Source of the DNA: Phorcus lineatus
Taxonomy: Eukaryota; Mollusca; Gastropoda; Trochida; Trochidae
Direction: 5' to 3'
Assembly (NCBI GenBank): GCA_921293015.1
Contig: OV121093.1
Location: forward strand, 1,116,001 to 1,180,000
DNA: 64,000 nt
The position numbers were made by a program, and so were the translations under genes. The notes below the pieces were generated by a model that was given only the letters and a program-made list of their open reading frames with translations, had not been told where the DNA came from and searched no databases. This document shows positions 38,201 through 50,377 of the stretch, one piece after another; the first letter of the stretch is position 1, and the number at the start of each line of letters is the position of its first letter.

Positions 38201-41200
38201 GAAAATAATTAACTTAATCTTCTATAAAACCCTAAGTGCTTTTGATTGTTTCCAGGCGGCAGAACACGTACTTGGTTCGGTACTGTGTGCGCCGGGTTGT
38301 TTCAGCGTGTACAGATGTATCGCTCTCAAGGAGATCCTCACCGTGTACGCCACTAACGTGGAACACGCCTTTGACTTCCTAACCAAGGACATGGGGGAGG
38401 ACAGGTGGCTCTGTACTCTCATGGTGAGTTATCTCCCTTGTCTTGATACTTTATAAATGTTCTCCCTTGTATGCTGTACATTATCTCCCTTGTATTTTTA
38501 AACTTTATTGTGGGTTATCACTCTCGTATTGTTTCCCATAAATCTTTGGTAATGGACTTGCACATACGCGTGTCGTATCTCACTTGTATTTTGAAAGACA
38601 TTCTGCTAATATTCATTCATTTATCATATCGCCAGGAAAGATAACTTAATTTCATCAGGTATTGATTGCGATTGAACGCATTCTACGGGCCCATATCTAG
38701 TTGTTTAGGTATGTGAAGGGCACATGAAGAGCGATGAATGTTTTCAAGAAAATGTTTTAAACTTAAATACTTATAACCTTCATCAAGGTTATGTCTTTCC
38801 TCAAAGACTGCTATAATTTTATTTAGAGCTGACATAGTGAAATTTTTCTTCATTGTTTAACCCATGTGCTTGTTTAAGTAATTTCCTAGATTCTATTTCT
38901 AAAACCTTCTTGGTCAACGTCTGACATACGTTAGGTTATTAACTGACTTAAGAACCGTTTACTTTTTCAGGTACAGAGCGGATGGCGGATCGAGTACTGC
39001 GCTGCCTCGGAAAATTCTACCAATTGCCCGAGCGAGTTTGAGGAGTTTTACAAACAAAGACGACGCTGGATTGCCTCCACCATCGCTAACCTCATGCTTC
39101 TGATGAAGCAGTGGCAGATTATACGACACTTCAATCAGAGGATTCCCCTCTTGTTTATAGTGTACCAGGGGGCGCTTCTCTTCTCGACGCTGATTGGTCC
39201 CAGCACTGTGATACTCATCATATCAGGTAAGTTCTGATCGGTTCCAAACATACAGCTGCATCTCGAAAGTACGTATACTTATATTCATTCCGTAGTGTAG
39301 ATCACATGCAATTGTTATGTCTTTGTCTTACCATATTTTCGAGAATAGGAAACAGGTAGGATTGCAATGTTAGACCTAGATATCATAACCTAATTTGACA
39401 GAAAACAGACACTGTATTCGTTTGGTTCAAGGGGACAGAACATACAGTTGCTGTGCAGGGTTGACAACAGCTCAACTGGTGTATATAAAGTTGCAGCGAA
39501 CATATCACCATCATATATGGAGAGTTGTTAATCTGTAAGATTGAATATGTCTGTGATCTTGAAGGGGGACTGACCTACGCGTGGAACATGGACACGGTGA
39601 CCTCCACAGTCATTCAGATCCTGCTGTGTATCGGCTTCGCTCTCGTGTGTCTCTACACCACAGACAAGACACAGATGCTGGTGAGTAAGGCGTGTTCAGT
39701 AGAGGGAAGCGCTCAATGAGCGTTACCTTCAGTGACCATTGTTTGTCACAGAGGGTTCAAACGGTTCTATATTTCATCTTTTCAGAGAAGACTTTTCTAC
39801 TCAACCTTTTACACATACATTACTTTGTATTTTGTTTAGGAATTCAAAGAATAGGATAGTGTTTGTAGTTTGATACACAGGTGTACAATTGGCTGTTTCT
39901 ACACTGTGGCAATAGAATCTCTTAAAACACTTCCATAGCATCAGTTTTGCTGTTTGAAACAAACTTATTCAGTATTATTCTGTTGGTTTTCAAAGTGTTG
40001 AGTGGTTGCGGTTTAACAGTTATGTTTACAATTTAAGAAAACCATTTTTTCGTACCTGTTTTTATAATTTGATTTTCTTACTATTTTTAAATAGATAAAT
40101 ACTTATGCACACGACTTAGTCAGAAAACAGGCACAAATACATTTACAAGCCTCGTGTTTGAACCGATGGGGGAAAGGCTAACAATCACACATGTCAAGCT
40201 ACCCCCGAGGAATCCGTATCATCAATCGTTTTTACCAATTTATATCCTAGAATCTGTTCTGAAGACTTATGCCATATTTCAGTCATCAGGCATCATCAAA
40301 ATATCTAATTATGGAAATGTTATTAGTTAAGAAAACGTCTTGATATCATCAATACAAGTACTTGTTGATATGATTAATCACTAACAGTGTAAATATCATC
40401 TATACTAGAGTTAAGTAGAGTTAAGCTTTTGTCATGCCAGCAGTATACTTGCTTTCCGAATGAACACGGTTCATTAAATATGTTTCAGTTTCTGATTAAT
40501 TTTTCAGTACAAAGATAGCCACTTTTATTCAATTTCCTTTATGTTTTGTTATCTTATCCCCAGTCGGCCAAGTTGTTGACGTTCCTGTACGCTATCGTGA
40601 TGACGGCGGTAGTGGTGGGGACAGCTGAGCAGATAGTGGACGATCTGGACACGGACAGGGGAGGGGGAGGAGGCAAGGGGAACAAGTCCTCTACCGCCAC
40701 CCCGCCACCCTCGGGTACATGATATATATATATTAGTTTATTAACATGAGACAGAAAGGTGTCAATTTTCTGTAAGCGTTCGAAAACCGAGAAACAGTAG
40801 TATAGTCTTGAAACACCGCATAAACCTTATTTCGCCGAAAGCGCACACTATGTTTCTGAAAATAAACATTGTATTAGTCTTTGATTATATATATAATGAT
40901 TGCTACATATATGTACTCAGTGTCAGTACTTTTGAAAACGTCTCTCCTTCACCAAAGAATTCCTTATAACTTCCCGTGTGTCTTCTCTTTCTAGATATTA
41001 GTATCGATATCCCCCTATCAGTGACCACTATATACTTCGGGGCTATTGCCGGTATATTCGTGACAGCGGCTCTACTACACCCTCGGGAGAGCTACTGCCT
41101 CGTGAACGGCGTGTGGTATCTGCTGTGTCTACCTTCGGCTTATCTCATTCTCATAATCTACAGCGTGTGCAACATCACCGACAGGAGTTGGGGTAAGCAG

Positions 41201-44200
41201 TCTACAATAAGTCATTTGACTGAAAGATGACTATGATGATGAAGGTAATGATGGTAATGATGAAGCTATTGGTGGTGTTGGCGTTGGTGGTGTAAGTGGT
41301 GATGATGATGATGTTGAAGATGATGATGATGGTGTCGTTGATTGTGTTGTTGGTGTTGGTGGTGTTGGTTGTGAGGACAATGGTGATGGTTATGATGTTG
41401 TTGTTGTTGGTGGTGTTGGTGGGAATGGTGATGATGATTATAATGATGATGGTGATGATGATTATGATGGTGATGATGATGATAATGATGATGAAAATGA
41501 TGATGATGTTGGTGTTCGTGTTGTTGATGGTGATGGTGTTGGCGGTGATGATGACGACGACGACGATGAAGACCGCCACCAACACACTGCCTTAGCTGGT
41601 ACAAACTTCCTGTTGGATGAACAGAGGCACTTTTTGAATTAAGCCTCTTGACAAAGACACCACAAGCATTTCTATTCAAATCTCAGTATGGGGCAGAGCA
41701 TCACCCTACAACTCTCAGTTTCTGAATCACGATGAAATGAAGTTTTCGGAGGAGCAACATATCAAATGGCTTTATTTATCTATACGCTACAGGTACACGT
41801 GAGGAGAAGACGGAGTCGGTGGTGAAGAACGAGCCGTGGTACACCGGCATCAGAACCGTGCTGGAGAACATCTTCTTGTATGTAGCACTTCCCCTTTAAG
41901 GGACAATCTGCTATGTTATGAAACTGGACCTCGTTTTTAATTCTTTAAAAGATGATACCCTTCAGTATTGTAATTTCTATATTACCATTTCGACTTATTC
42001 CATTGTTCTGTTCTGGAAACTGACTCGTCATTAATGTTTAATTTATGGCATATTTCAATTATTATTTCTAATTCTGCAGCTGCTGTGGACCCAAACGCGA
42101 GGATTCCAACCACCAATCTACCGCTCCCGCCCCTTCGTCTGAACACGCACCTGTCAACCCTTCTCTAGATGAACATCGCTTCTACCACAGTGCGTCCATT
42201 GAGTCGCTCGATGACGTCATATCGGAACCAGTTCCCCCCAACCAACGCTTGGTTCCAGGTTAGGCATGAGTAGTCATCTCAGACTCAGAGTTCCAGTCAA
42301 CAGGCAGGAGATTTCATCATTATATATATAAATATATACAAGGAAGTGGTTAAAGACGGGGCTGAAACTCAACAATGTAGTCAATGATATATATATATTT
42401 CTGCATGTTAAGGGTACTCAAGATGAGAAAATAAATATAAAAATACTCATCTGCCATCATATAATTGTATAAAGATGCACTGAAATTATATCCAAAGATA
42501 GGTGTCGGGCACACGATTTCAAACAAAACATTTGGCTTGCATGTTAAAGGGTTTAAAATATCGTTCTCATTGACCCGATTCGGCCTCTGCATTTGCGATT
42601 GTAAGTTGACATCTTGTTATGTTGTCCTAGAATCCAGTGCGGCTGCGCAGAGAGACGAAGATGAGGAACTGGACTCGCTGATTCCACAACCAGTCGAGGA
42701 TTGGCTGGATTCCGGGCTCAAGGTGAGTGTTTTTCTTGTAGCCTTATCCCTTTGTGCATTAAGTTATGTTTCCCTGTATGATGTTTACCAACAACCAATT
42801 CAAAGCATTTAGCTGACTGGTTCGCGTACCTCGGGGCGGGAAATTTTGCGTTCGGATTCGGATCAAGACGTCCGGGCTCGAAGTATGTGTCTGAGTTGTA
42901 GCTTTATCGTTTGTTTTTCATTCAAGTTTGATGTTTATCAATAACCTATTCAAAGCACTACGACACTGACTTTTTTACAAACGATGTGCAAAACTAAATT
43001 TGTTCTACGATACACGTAACAAGCTCATATAATGATGTCCTTCCCTTTGTTGAGAATTAGATTAAATCAACAGATAAAACATTGTATACTCTTTGGTATG
43101 ACGACACTGGTTTGCTTTGGATTGTTGGAATTTATTTAAAATGATGAACCCTTCTCAGTTTTCAAGAACGATACTCAGGTGATTCCCCTGGGTAAAATAA
43201 TGTGTTTCGATTTTGTAAGAACGATATACGTATTCTGTTTTAAGAAGAGTTGCTTCGCAAACGCTTTGTTTTTTTGAGTCGTACCAAAAATGACTTGACA
43301 AGCTCTTGGTAAATTATCAAATAATGTCGTTCACTTTCTGTTCGGATTTAAAAAAAACCAAGGAGGAATAAAAAATCTGTTGGTTGTTTTCAGGAACGAT
43401 ACGCAAGCTGTTTCAAGACGAATGGCTACGAGAACACGATGTTCATATCTGGTATGAAGGAGAAAGAGCTGATAGCTATTGGGGTCACGTCCAGGGCTCA
43501 TCTCCAGTGTATCCTTACTCAGATAGAGCGACTCCCCGCCTTCGAGATAGAATACGCCATACCCGTGAGCTGCTACAGAATAAATTCCCTTAACATATTG
43601 TCACATAGGCAATTGTATATCATGTTATGTTAAACAATTATTGACTTCAAGTGAGAATGATCCAATGATTTATCGACCTTTGAGACATGAAAATCACAGA
43701 GGCCGGGGTGAATATCACATGTCCAAGATCGATAATCATTTGATCAACCGAGTCTGAAATCTATAATTGTTTTATCATATTAATAAGTCCTTGAATTAGC
43801 ATTCTTCTTGTATTTCCGGTAGACCGGGATTTCCGACATCTATTTTTGTCTACCAGAGGTGTTTGGATTGTTATATCAACCTCTCGCTATCTACACAGGT
43901 TGACATCGCTTGACGTCATTGCTGTCATGTGACCAAGTTGGACAATCAGAAAGACTGAAATTATCCATTCATAATATAATGTTATATGTACTGTTTCTGT
44001 GGTGGTACAACTTCTCGTACTTCCCCGGGGGTATGTAAAGGGGACTCTAGACAGTAGGGTATGCGACTGGCAACCCATATTTGAAAACGTTCACATGATG
44101 ATGTACATGTATATCACATGGAGTTGTATCAACCATAGCAATTTTATATATGTATCAAATACACAATGTATGTATGCAAAGGTTTGCTTCTTTATTTTAG

Positions 44201-47200
44201 TGAAACCTTGTCTGACACATATTAGGGATGTTAAAGCGCCATAGTTACTGGGTACAAAACATACACAAGCCATAAACTCAAAGGCTTATGACTCCACAAA
44301 CGGACTATAAAAACACGGATATGAAATTCTTATTGAAATCGAAATGTTATAATCTACATTTCTTATTTTTAAGGTCGTTATTAATAATTCATTTGTTTCG
44401 TTGTTTAGGAAAGAGCCAGAACTTAGATTGATATTTTGAACGGATTGATGACAATCTCTAACTATGGTCAGACCAAGAGAGGGTTTGAGGTTTTATATCA
44501 TAATTGTTGTTTTGATGTTATATGCATTATCAAAATATTTGTTATCCATTATTCTTGGTTTCCTGTTGTCCTGAAGTAACGTGTTTATTATAGAAGGCAC
44601 TTATTTGTACCGTCATAGTTGAAATGCTATCAAGCTAAACAGTTTAAGTGAAACTCGTTGCTATCTTAATGAAATGACTTTGAAATGTATCTAGATGATA
44701 TTACTAATAAGAAATTTTGAATTGCTCTTAAAAGGTTTAGGTTGAGTTCCCATTCGTTAATGCTAGAAAAGAGAAGATGGGCCCAGAATAGATTAGAACT
44801 TACTCAACGGACATGTAGATATTGCTCAACTAACGTAGAGGACGAGTTTCATGTAGTAATCATATGTCCAACTTTCAATAATATTAGGAAGATTTACATT
44901 CCTAGCTATTACTATAGGCGTCCAAGTTTGTTAACATCTCATGAACATCTAAATAGTGACTGTAAAAAACTGAATTTCAATTTAGCGAAATATGTGTATC
45001 TTGTACTAAGGTCATTTAATTAATTGGTCCAATTATAGTATTTCTTAGGGTTTTTCGTGTTGATAATTAACAAGCATTAGATAAGATTATTTTCCACCGT
45101 GCTGCAAACTTTTGTTGTTTGAAAAATGTTCTTTTTGACTGAATTGTCTATTTTTGAATCTGTCTTCTCTTTGCCCATTGTCCAGAACGGCGTTGAAGAG
45201 TGGCTGGAGACGATAGGTCTGTACCGGTACAGGAAGGCCTTCCATCGGAACCACATCATGAAGCCTGAAGACCTCAGCGTGCTCAAGACCTTCACGCGGA
45301 AGGAGATCGAGAAGGAACTCCTCGTTAAAAAACCAGGTTAACTTTTTATTTTATTCTCAGGGAAAAAGTGATCTCATAAAAATGAAATAGAAAGTAAGAT
45401 TTTTAAAACAGAGACTATGTGGATTTCAAAAGTTGTTAGACTAAGACTGTACATTTACATGTACATACATTCCAATAGTTGTGTAATTTCAAACTTTTAA
45501 TTGATCATGAATGTACAATGTAAGCAGATGTTAGAATGCGTAAAATGATTACTAAAATCAGATATATTTAAGATGCAGGTAGGATAGATTAAGGAAACAG
45601 GTAGGATTAATTAGGATGCAACTATGTGATGCCATTATGCAGTCGTTAGAGCATGTGACGTCACTAAAGCAACTAAAGAGTTGTGTGACCATTTCCTTGT
45701 GATTGAAATTAAATGGAATTGGAATTGAAATTATAACACTCAGTGACGTTTATAGGACGTTAACTATACGCATACAAATTTGTGAATAACAATCGCTCTC
45801 GCTCGGGTAGTACAAACAATTCGATGTCGTTTAGTGGGTTATTTTCCACAGTTTCTCGAATTATTTGGCTGTATTTTCATTACATTTGTGTTTTTTGTAC
45901 AATGTTTTTGTTTAATCTTCATCACAGGCCACATGAAGCGACTGCTGTATGCGATACGGAAGTTGCGGGAGCCTACTGAAGGTATGTAATGACAGTATTT
46001 ATAAAAAAACAAAACGGCCCTGTCTTGTGAATTAAAACATTAAAGGTGCCTTTAAACAACCATTGTCATTTTCTGTCAATAAGTTCTTGTTCTTGAGATA
46101 ATTCGGTGTCAGTTACTTGTTACATATCTTGACTCGTTGTTAAGTGTCGTGACTCCTGGTCACATGTTAATGATCCATTGTTCCATGTCAATGATCTGAT
46201 GTTCCATCTCAATGATCTGATGTTCCATCTCAGTGATCTGATGTTCCATGTCAATGATCTAATGTTCCATCTCAATGATCTGATGTTCCCTGTCAATGAT
46301 CTGATGTTATATGTCAATGATCCAATATTCCATGTCAATGATCTGATGTCACATGTTAATGATCCATTGTTCCATGTCAATGATCTGATGTTCCATCTCA
46401 ATGGTCTGATGTTCCATGTCAATGATCTAATGTTATATGTCAAGGATCCAATATTCCATGTCAATGATGTAATGTTACATGTCAATAATCTAATGTTCCA
46501 TGTCAATGAACTAAGGTTATTTTCCTACGGCTTTATATTACATGGCATTGATCCGACGTTTTACGTCAATAATCCAGTATTTTATGTCAACAAAAATCGA
46601 ATATTTTAAGCCAATGATCAAATGTTACATATGCCAGTGATCAAATAAATGCCGAGTTGAAGACGATGGATATGAAGAACAAGAAAATAAACGACTATGA
46701 TTGTATCTATCTTAAAAGTTAAAGACGATGAATAGGAATGGCAGGATTATAGCTGTCTCTGACTCCCTCTGTGATTCTTTACGATTCGTTCCTTGCTGAT
46801 TGCTGATAAATGGTTGTAGCAGCGTTAACAAAAACTCACTCCCTCACTCAATAATTCTATCATATCTCAACGAAACTGTGCATGTTGATCCAGCATAACC
46901 ATGGGTCTATTTCTTCACCATTTTCAAAATGTCGGAGGTTCATACGACTCTCACTGTTTCTATAATTCTCTCATGCGTGTATCTGCCACCAGCCGAGAAG
47001 ACGATGATTATAGAGAATAAGACAATAGGCTTCTCTGCCTGTTTATATCGTTCTACCATGTTTGTATCTGTCTTCAGCCGAGAAGAAGACGATGATTATA
47101 GAGAATAAGATAATAGGCTTCTCTGACTGTTTATATTATTCTACCATGTTTGTATCTGTCTTCAGCCGAGAAGAAGACGATGATTATATAGAATAAGACG

Positions 47201-50200
47201 ATAGGCTTCTCTGACTGTTTATATAATTCTACCATGTTTGTATCTGTCTTCAGCCGAGAAGAAGACGATGATTATATAGAATAAGATTATAGGCTTCTCT
47301 GCCTGTTTATATTATTCTACCATGTTTGTATCTGTCTTCAGCCGAGGAGAAGACGATGATTATAGAGAATAAGATTATAGGCTTCTCTGACTGTTTATAT
47401 AATTCTACCATGTTTGTATCTGTCTTCAGCCGAGAAGAAGGTGATGATTATATAGAATAAGACCATAGGTTTCTCTGACTGTTTATATCGTTCTACCATG
47501 TTTGTGTCTGCCACCAGCCGAGAAGAAGGTGATGATTATAGATAATAAGACCATAGGTTTCTCTGACTGTTTATATTATTCTACCATGTTTGTATCTGCC
47601 ACCAGCCGAGAAGAAGACGATGCACATGCGGAGTAAGATAGACCAGAGTCTGAAGAACAACCTGAACGAGTCAAACATAGGCGAGTACGACTTCTGGAAA
47701 CAACTCATACACGACTCGCTGAAGCCAGGGAACAAGGCTTTCGGCATCGAGGGCGAGCTCAAAGGTTAGTTCTTGCAACGTCATTAGGTAAAATCTTTCT
47801 TCCTTGAATACATTTATACATAGCTAATTTGCGAATATTGTTGGTTGAGGTATCTATTGGATCGTCCATGCAACAATTAATAGAAAAATTATGAAAATGG
47901 AGATAAAAAATGAAAGTGATATGGTAAATTAAATTCAACATTGGCACATTCTTTGCCTTTAGCATTATCATGTAAGTAAAATGGGACGATGTACAAAATA
48001 ATAAAATATCATATTTGGTTCGATTTTTTAAAATATCTGAAAGACATTTAATTGATATTAGTTGATAACAACACATTAAACATAACGCATATTGGCTGGT
48101 TAATGAATAACTCTTGTAATATGTTTGTTTATGTTCCAAATGAAGTGTGCTTTTGTTAACGGGTCACTGATTGAAACGCATGCATTTCACAGTTTATAAG
48201 TATGACGTAAAACATTGAACTTTTTGTTACTGAAATTCATATAAATGAGTAACTCGTGTGTGTACTTTCATACGAACCTCAGTTAATGTGCGTCATGTCA
48301 TACTAAACAAAACTAGCATATCTGAGTTTCCAACCTCAAGCTTAAACCAACATCTTCAGTTTCAGCACCTACAGTATTTCATATACACCGATTCATCTTC
48401 GTAATAAGAACTCCATCAAGTTTAATGCAGTAACGCCTATGGGTTTCTATTTTTGCAACTATCATAGTGCTCATCTTCAATCCGTGTTCTACGTCTCCAT
48501 TTCCACCTATAGTTCGGTTTTTATTTACCTGTGTCTTATGAATTGGGCCAACATTTGTCTTTCAATATATGTTTCATATCGATAAATTTTTTTCTTGTAT
48601 GTTATCATTCCATTTAGAGTCGTATGAACTTACATATCAGATTAATAATAATCCATTTCTGCACCTGTTATTGTTTTCAAGCCAATCTCCCAGTTTATAT
48701 TATCCACTTAACCTATTCCATTTCAGCACGTCCTATCCTTGCCACGCCCACCTCACCACGCCCACCTAAGGCTTGGCTTTGATGTACTTTCAGACGTGGC
48801 TGAGGTTGGGCGTGGCCAGAGTAGAACGGATAAGATCAAGGCGTTGCTAGGCTCTTTAGCTTCGTTTTTCTCCATAGAACGGCTGAGTGACCTGAGGAAC
48901 TCGTGGCTGCTGATCCTGGCTGTGACAAACTCTCTGTGGCTCATCTTGATCAGCACCCTAGCCTCAAAGGGAGAACTCACAGTGCTCGGGGCCAATCCTC
49001 TCGGTGAGTTCAGTTTACTTGAGACAAGCCCGTAGCCATGGGGGCGGATTAGGGGTGCAAGGGTTGGGTTTGGATAAGGTGAGGTGGGGAAGCAAGGGTG
49101 GGGGAAGGGCTGGCAAGGATGGGAGTTTTGACAAGGTGAGATGAGGCGTGTAAGGGTGGGGGTGGGACAAGGTGAGATGTAGGGCAAAGGTGGGGGATTC
49201 AAAGGTGGGGGGGGGGGGGGGGGGGTTTCAAGGGTGGGAGGTTCAAGGGTAGCGATTGGGACAAGGTGAGGTGAGGGAGGTTGCATTTTTTCATGACGTA
49301 AATTTATGCAATGAAAAGGTAAGAAGGCATGGTTCATGTTGCTTCTAATGCTTATATGAAATCAAGTCAGGAGGTTATGTACAAAGAGGTATTAAAATTA
49401 GGTCATACCTAACATCAACCCAGTAATATATTGAACCCAGTAGCCATCACATAAGTCTACTTACTCTCCAACTGAACTACAACCTTAAGAATGTGCTTCT
49501 GGAAATGTAATTTTGGCTACTTAGACAAACGGTTATACAGTAGAGCTTGCTGAAGGATGTTTCTTTTGCATTTTCTTTTTTTAATTGGTGCATTGAACCA
49601 AATAGGCAATATATTACACAAAATTGTCATTCATGAATTGAGGTGTCCTTTATTTTCAGATACCATAACCATTTGTAACAGTAAAATACCAGATACCATA
49701 CGGAAGATCAGATCCATGAACACACGAAAGTTGAATATTCAAACTGAACAATTTGAACAAACTAATCTCATATTAATTCTTGTCACACTGATTATGAGCA
49801 CACATGCCAGATCCTCCACGTGACTTAAATTAGTTCTACCAACGTAAAAACCGAATCGCAAGAACACGATCTAAAGGTACAATTTTACAGACGAAATCCA
49901 AACACAAGTTAGCGATAACCAATGTAAATTTACAAATTACCTCAAGCGACGATTAGAATGTTACGCCACTGCTTAGCAAAATGAGCCGACATAGAATAAC
50001 TGAACAATCAAACATGAAACTAACAAATTCTTTCTTCATTCATTACAGGTCTGAGTTTCCTGTTTATATTTGGCTCCATGCTGATAGTCCAGTTTCTCGC
50101 CATGTTGCTTCACCGGATTTCAACCCTCGTCCACTTCCTTGCGCGCGCACCTTTCAAATATGGCGCCCCGATGAAGGCGTTTTGGTCCTTCAACGACGAC

Positions 50201-50377
50201 GTCAGATTCGCACCTTCAGAGAACAGGGATGATTGGGAAGCTTTTCAGAGCATCCGCCAGATGGAGCACCAGATCCGGGAGAAGAAGCAGAGGGAACGGG
50301 TTCAATTGTCAAAGTCGTATGGCAGCCATGATGTGGAGAAGCAGCCACTACTTGTTCACTGCACGAGCCAAGTGTAA
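32255..50377 (+). CDS. CHS: Chitin synthase (animal type, two SAM-like domains), 21 exons
   Basis: Membrane glycosyltransferase (GT2) that polymerises UDP-GlcNAc into chitin and extrudes it. Exons: 32255-32821, 33433-34452, 34973-35122, 35291-35459, 35947-36074, 36721-36790, 37403-37599, 38256-38423, 38971-39226, 39565-39680, 40564-40714, 40995-41192, 41793-41877, 42080-42258, 42631-42722, 43394-43564, 45186-45336, 45928-45981, 47606-47764, 48794-49003, 50049-50377. All junctions keep phase and total 4620 nt, 1539 aa, close to usual animal chitin synthases. Residues 1-529: cytosolic N-terminus and multiple membrane helices. 530-about 905: catalytic core. About 905-1110: further helices. 1160-1290: two SAM-like domains. 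1380-1470: final helices, then a charged tail. The start at 32255 is the Met of MSAIETDKPF. An in-frame ATG at 32168 and an acceptor-like CAG at 32200 leave open an upstream exon. No myosin head, unlike some mollusc chitin synthases, is visible here. Confidence 0.93.
32823..33245. repeat. 20-24-bp minisatellite in chitin synthase intron 1
   Basis: About 18 units of the form GGTAGTAAATGTATCCTTCT. The array begins at the exon 1 donor: exon end plus donor reads ATACTG/GTAGGCATCC, which resembles the unit's ATATG/GTAGTAAATGTATCC. Most units therefore carry a donor-like GTAGTAAA. Confidence 0.9.
33433..34452 (+). CDS. CHS: Chitin synthase exon 2: N-terminal membrane region
   Basis: 340 codons, phase 0 at both ends. 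Contains about seven hydrophobic segments (for example VTSILLMNSVLLLPFIF, IWHVAVAVLSVSLAW, TKLVATLVFSFVLFYL, FALPISLVGPLLVVLL) and a Ser/Asp-rich loop (GTEQSINSDDEDFEQSQS). The 70-base reading past the donor at 34453 is intron. Confidence 0.9.
34688..34745. repeat. 10-bp tandem repeat before exon 3
   Basis: About five units of ATTTACAGAT, later ATTCGCAGAT. Each has a CAG/AT acceptor-like core, as does the exon 3 acceptor (TTCAG/ATATT). Confidence 0.8.
34822..34972 (+). repeat. Tandem copies of the exon 3 acceptor and exon start
   Basis: GATTCAG followed by ATATTCTGGTTGCCCGG occurs four times, with exon-start positions 34836, 34881, 34927 and 34973 (spacing 45, 46, 46). Only the last copy continues into the full exon 3. 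The earlier three carry about 30 bases of exon start followed by the next acceptor. Confidence 0.92.
34973..39226 (+). CDS. CHS: Chitin synthase exons 3-9: catalytic core
   Basis: Motifs in order: VYICTTMYRE (exon 3, nucleotide-binding start of the GT2 fold); TPYGMKLSW (exon 5); KNKKRWSQIMYMSYV (exon 6); ILTTDADVKFTPESV with the Asp residues of the metal/substrate site, and GSGPLVWYQVFEYAIGHWFQ (exon 7); GSVLCAPGCFSVYR and the GEDRWLCTLM motif with the presumed catalytic Asp (exon 8); QRRRWIAST, the product-binding QRRRW motif (exon 9). All key motifs of family 2 chitin synthases are intact, so an active enzyme is expected. The exon 6 donor (GTTCGG) is weak but is the only one that keeps frame into the DTDENC start of exon 7. 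Confidence 0.93.
41215..41580. repeat. GAT/GTT trinucleotide-rich tract in intron 12
   Basis: Low-complexity mixture of GATGAT, GTTGTT and GGTGGT. It gives long His-, Ile/Thr- and Met/Val-rich frames on both strands that are not genes. Confidence 0.9.
42631..45336 (+). CDS. CHS: Chitin synthase exons 15-17: two SAM-like domains
   Basis: Exon 15 ends VEDWLDSGLK and exon 16 continues ERYASCFKTNGYENTMF...ELIAIGVTSRAHLQCIL...IERLP, a good SAM domain pattern. Exon 17 gives NGVEEWLETIGLYRYRKAF...DLSVL...EIEKELLV, a second SAM-like domain that exon 18 completes (GHMKRLLYAIRKLRE). SAM domains mediate protein-protein association and would sit on the cytosolic side between membrane blocks. Assignment is from pattern, not from a profile search. 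Confidence 0.8.
42706..42970 (+). repeat. Decayed duplicate of the exon 15 end and donor region
   Basis: The exon 15 end and following intron (42706-42815: TCCGGGCTCAAGGTGAGTGT and on to CAATTCAAAGCATTTA) recur diverged at 42866-42970 (TCCGGGCTCGAAGTATGTGT and on to CTATTCAAAGCACTAC). The second copy has lost the GTGAGT donor. Confidence 0.75.
44720..45024 (+). mobile_element. LINE fragment in chitin synthase intron 16
   Basis: Frame with ALKRFRLSSHSL, RTCRYCSTNVEDEFHVVIIC and PTFNNIRKIY: the C-terminal tail of a non-LTR retrotransposon ORF2, with the Cys-x2-Cys...His...Cys pattern. Same orientation as the host gene and 5'-truncated. It overlaps no exon. Confidence 0.65.
46150..46620. repeat. 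21-bp minisatellite in intron 18
   Basis: About 22 units of the type TTCCATGTCAATGATCTGATG. The length is a multiple of three, so 120-140-codon frames of a seven-residue repeat (FHVNDLM on plus) are open on both strands. They are not coding. Confidence 0.93.
46989..47605 (+). repeat. Seven tandem copies of the exon 19 acceptor and exon start
   Basis: CAG/CCGAGAAG...GACGATG starts at 46993, 47078, 47166, 47254, 47342, 47430 and 47518 and, as the real exon, at 47606. Spacing is 88 bases except the first (85). Each copy has an acceptor (CTTCAG or CACCAG) with about 30 bases resembling the exon start, then a unit-specific filler. 88 is not a multiple of three, so only some copies could join in frame. 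Confidence 0.93.
48794..50377 (+). CDS. CHS: Chitin synthase exons 20-21: last membrane helices and tail
   Basis: Exon 20 carries SWLLILAVTNSLWLILISTL and exon 21 carries GLSFLFIFGSMLIVQFLAML. A cytosolic tail follows with RFAPSENRDDWEAF and a basic/glutamine-rich coiled-coil-like stretch (QMEHQIREKKQRERV), ending SQV before TAA at 50375-50377. An earlier acceptor-like CAG at 48724-48726 leads into a stop, so 48794 is the chosen exon start. Confidence 0.88.
49195..49270. repeat. G-rich tract in intron 20
   Basis: GGTGGGGG-type words with an uninterrupted G run of about 19 near 49206-49226, inside a GGTGAGG-rich stretch from 49075. Could form G-quadruplexes. Confidence 0.8.

Noticed and set aside
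41202-41679. His-rich and Ile/Thr-rich frames on the minus strand, Met/Val-rich on plus
   Set aside because: Trinucleotide low-complexity DNA in intron 12.
46120-46609. 143- and 128-codon frames of repeated FHVNDLM and TWNIRSL
   Set aside because: By-products of the 21-bp minisatellite within chitin synthase intron 18.
48727-48793. Alternative acceptor for chitin synthase exon 20 at 48726
   Set aside because: Leads to an in-frame stop; the acceptor at 48793 keeps frame and gives a normal helix-containing exon.
48753-49337. 194-codon Pro-rich minus-strand frame
   Set aside because: Antisense to chitin synthase exon 20 and a G-rich intron tract; composition artefact.
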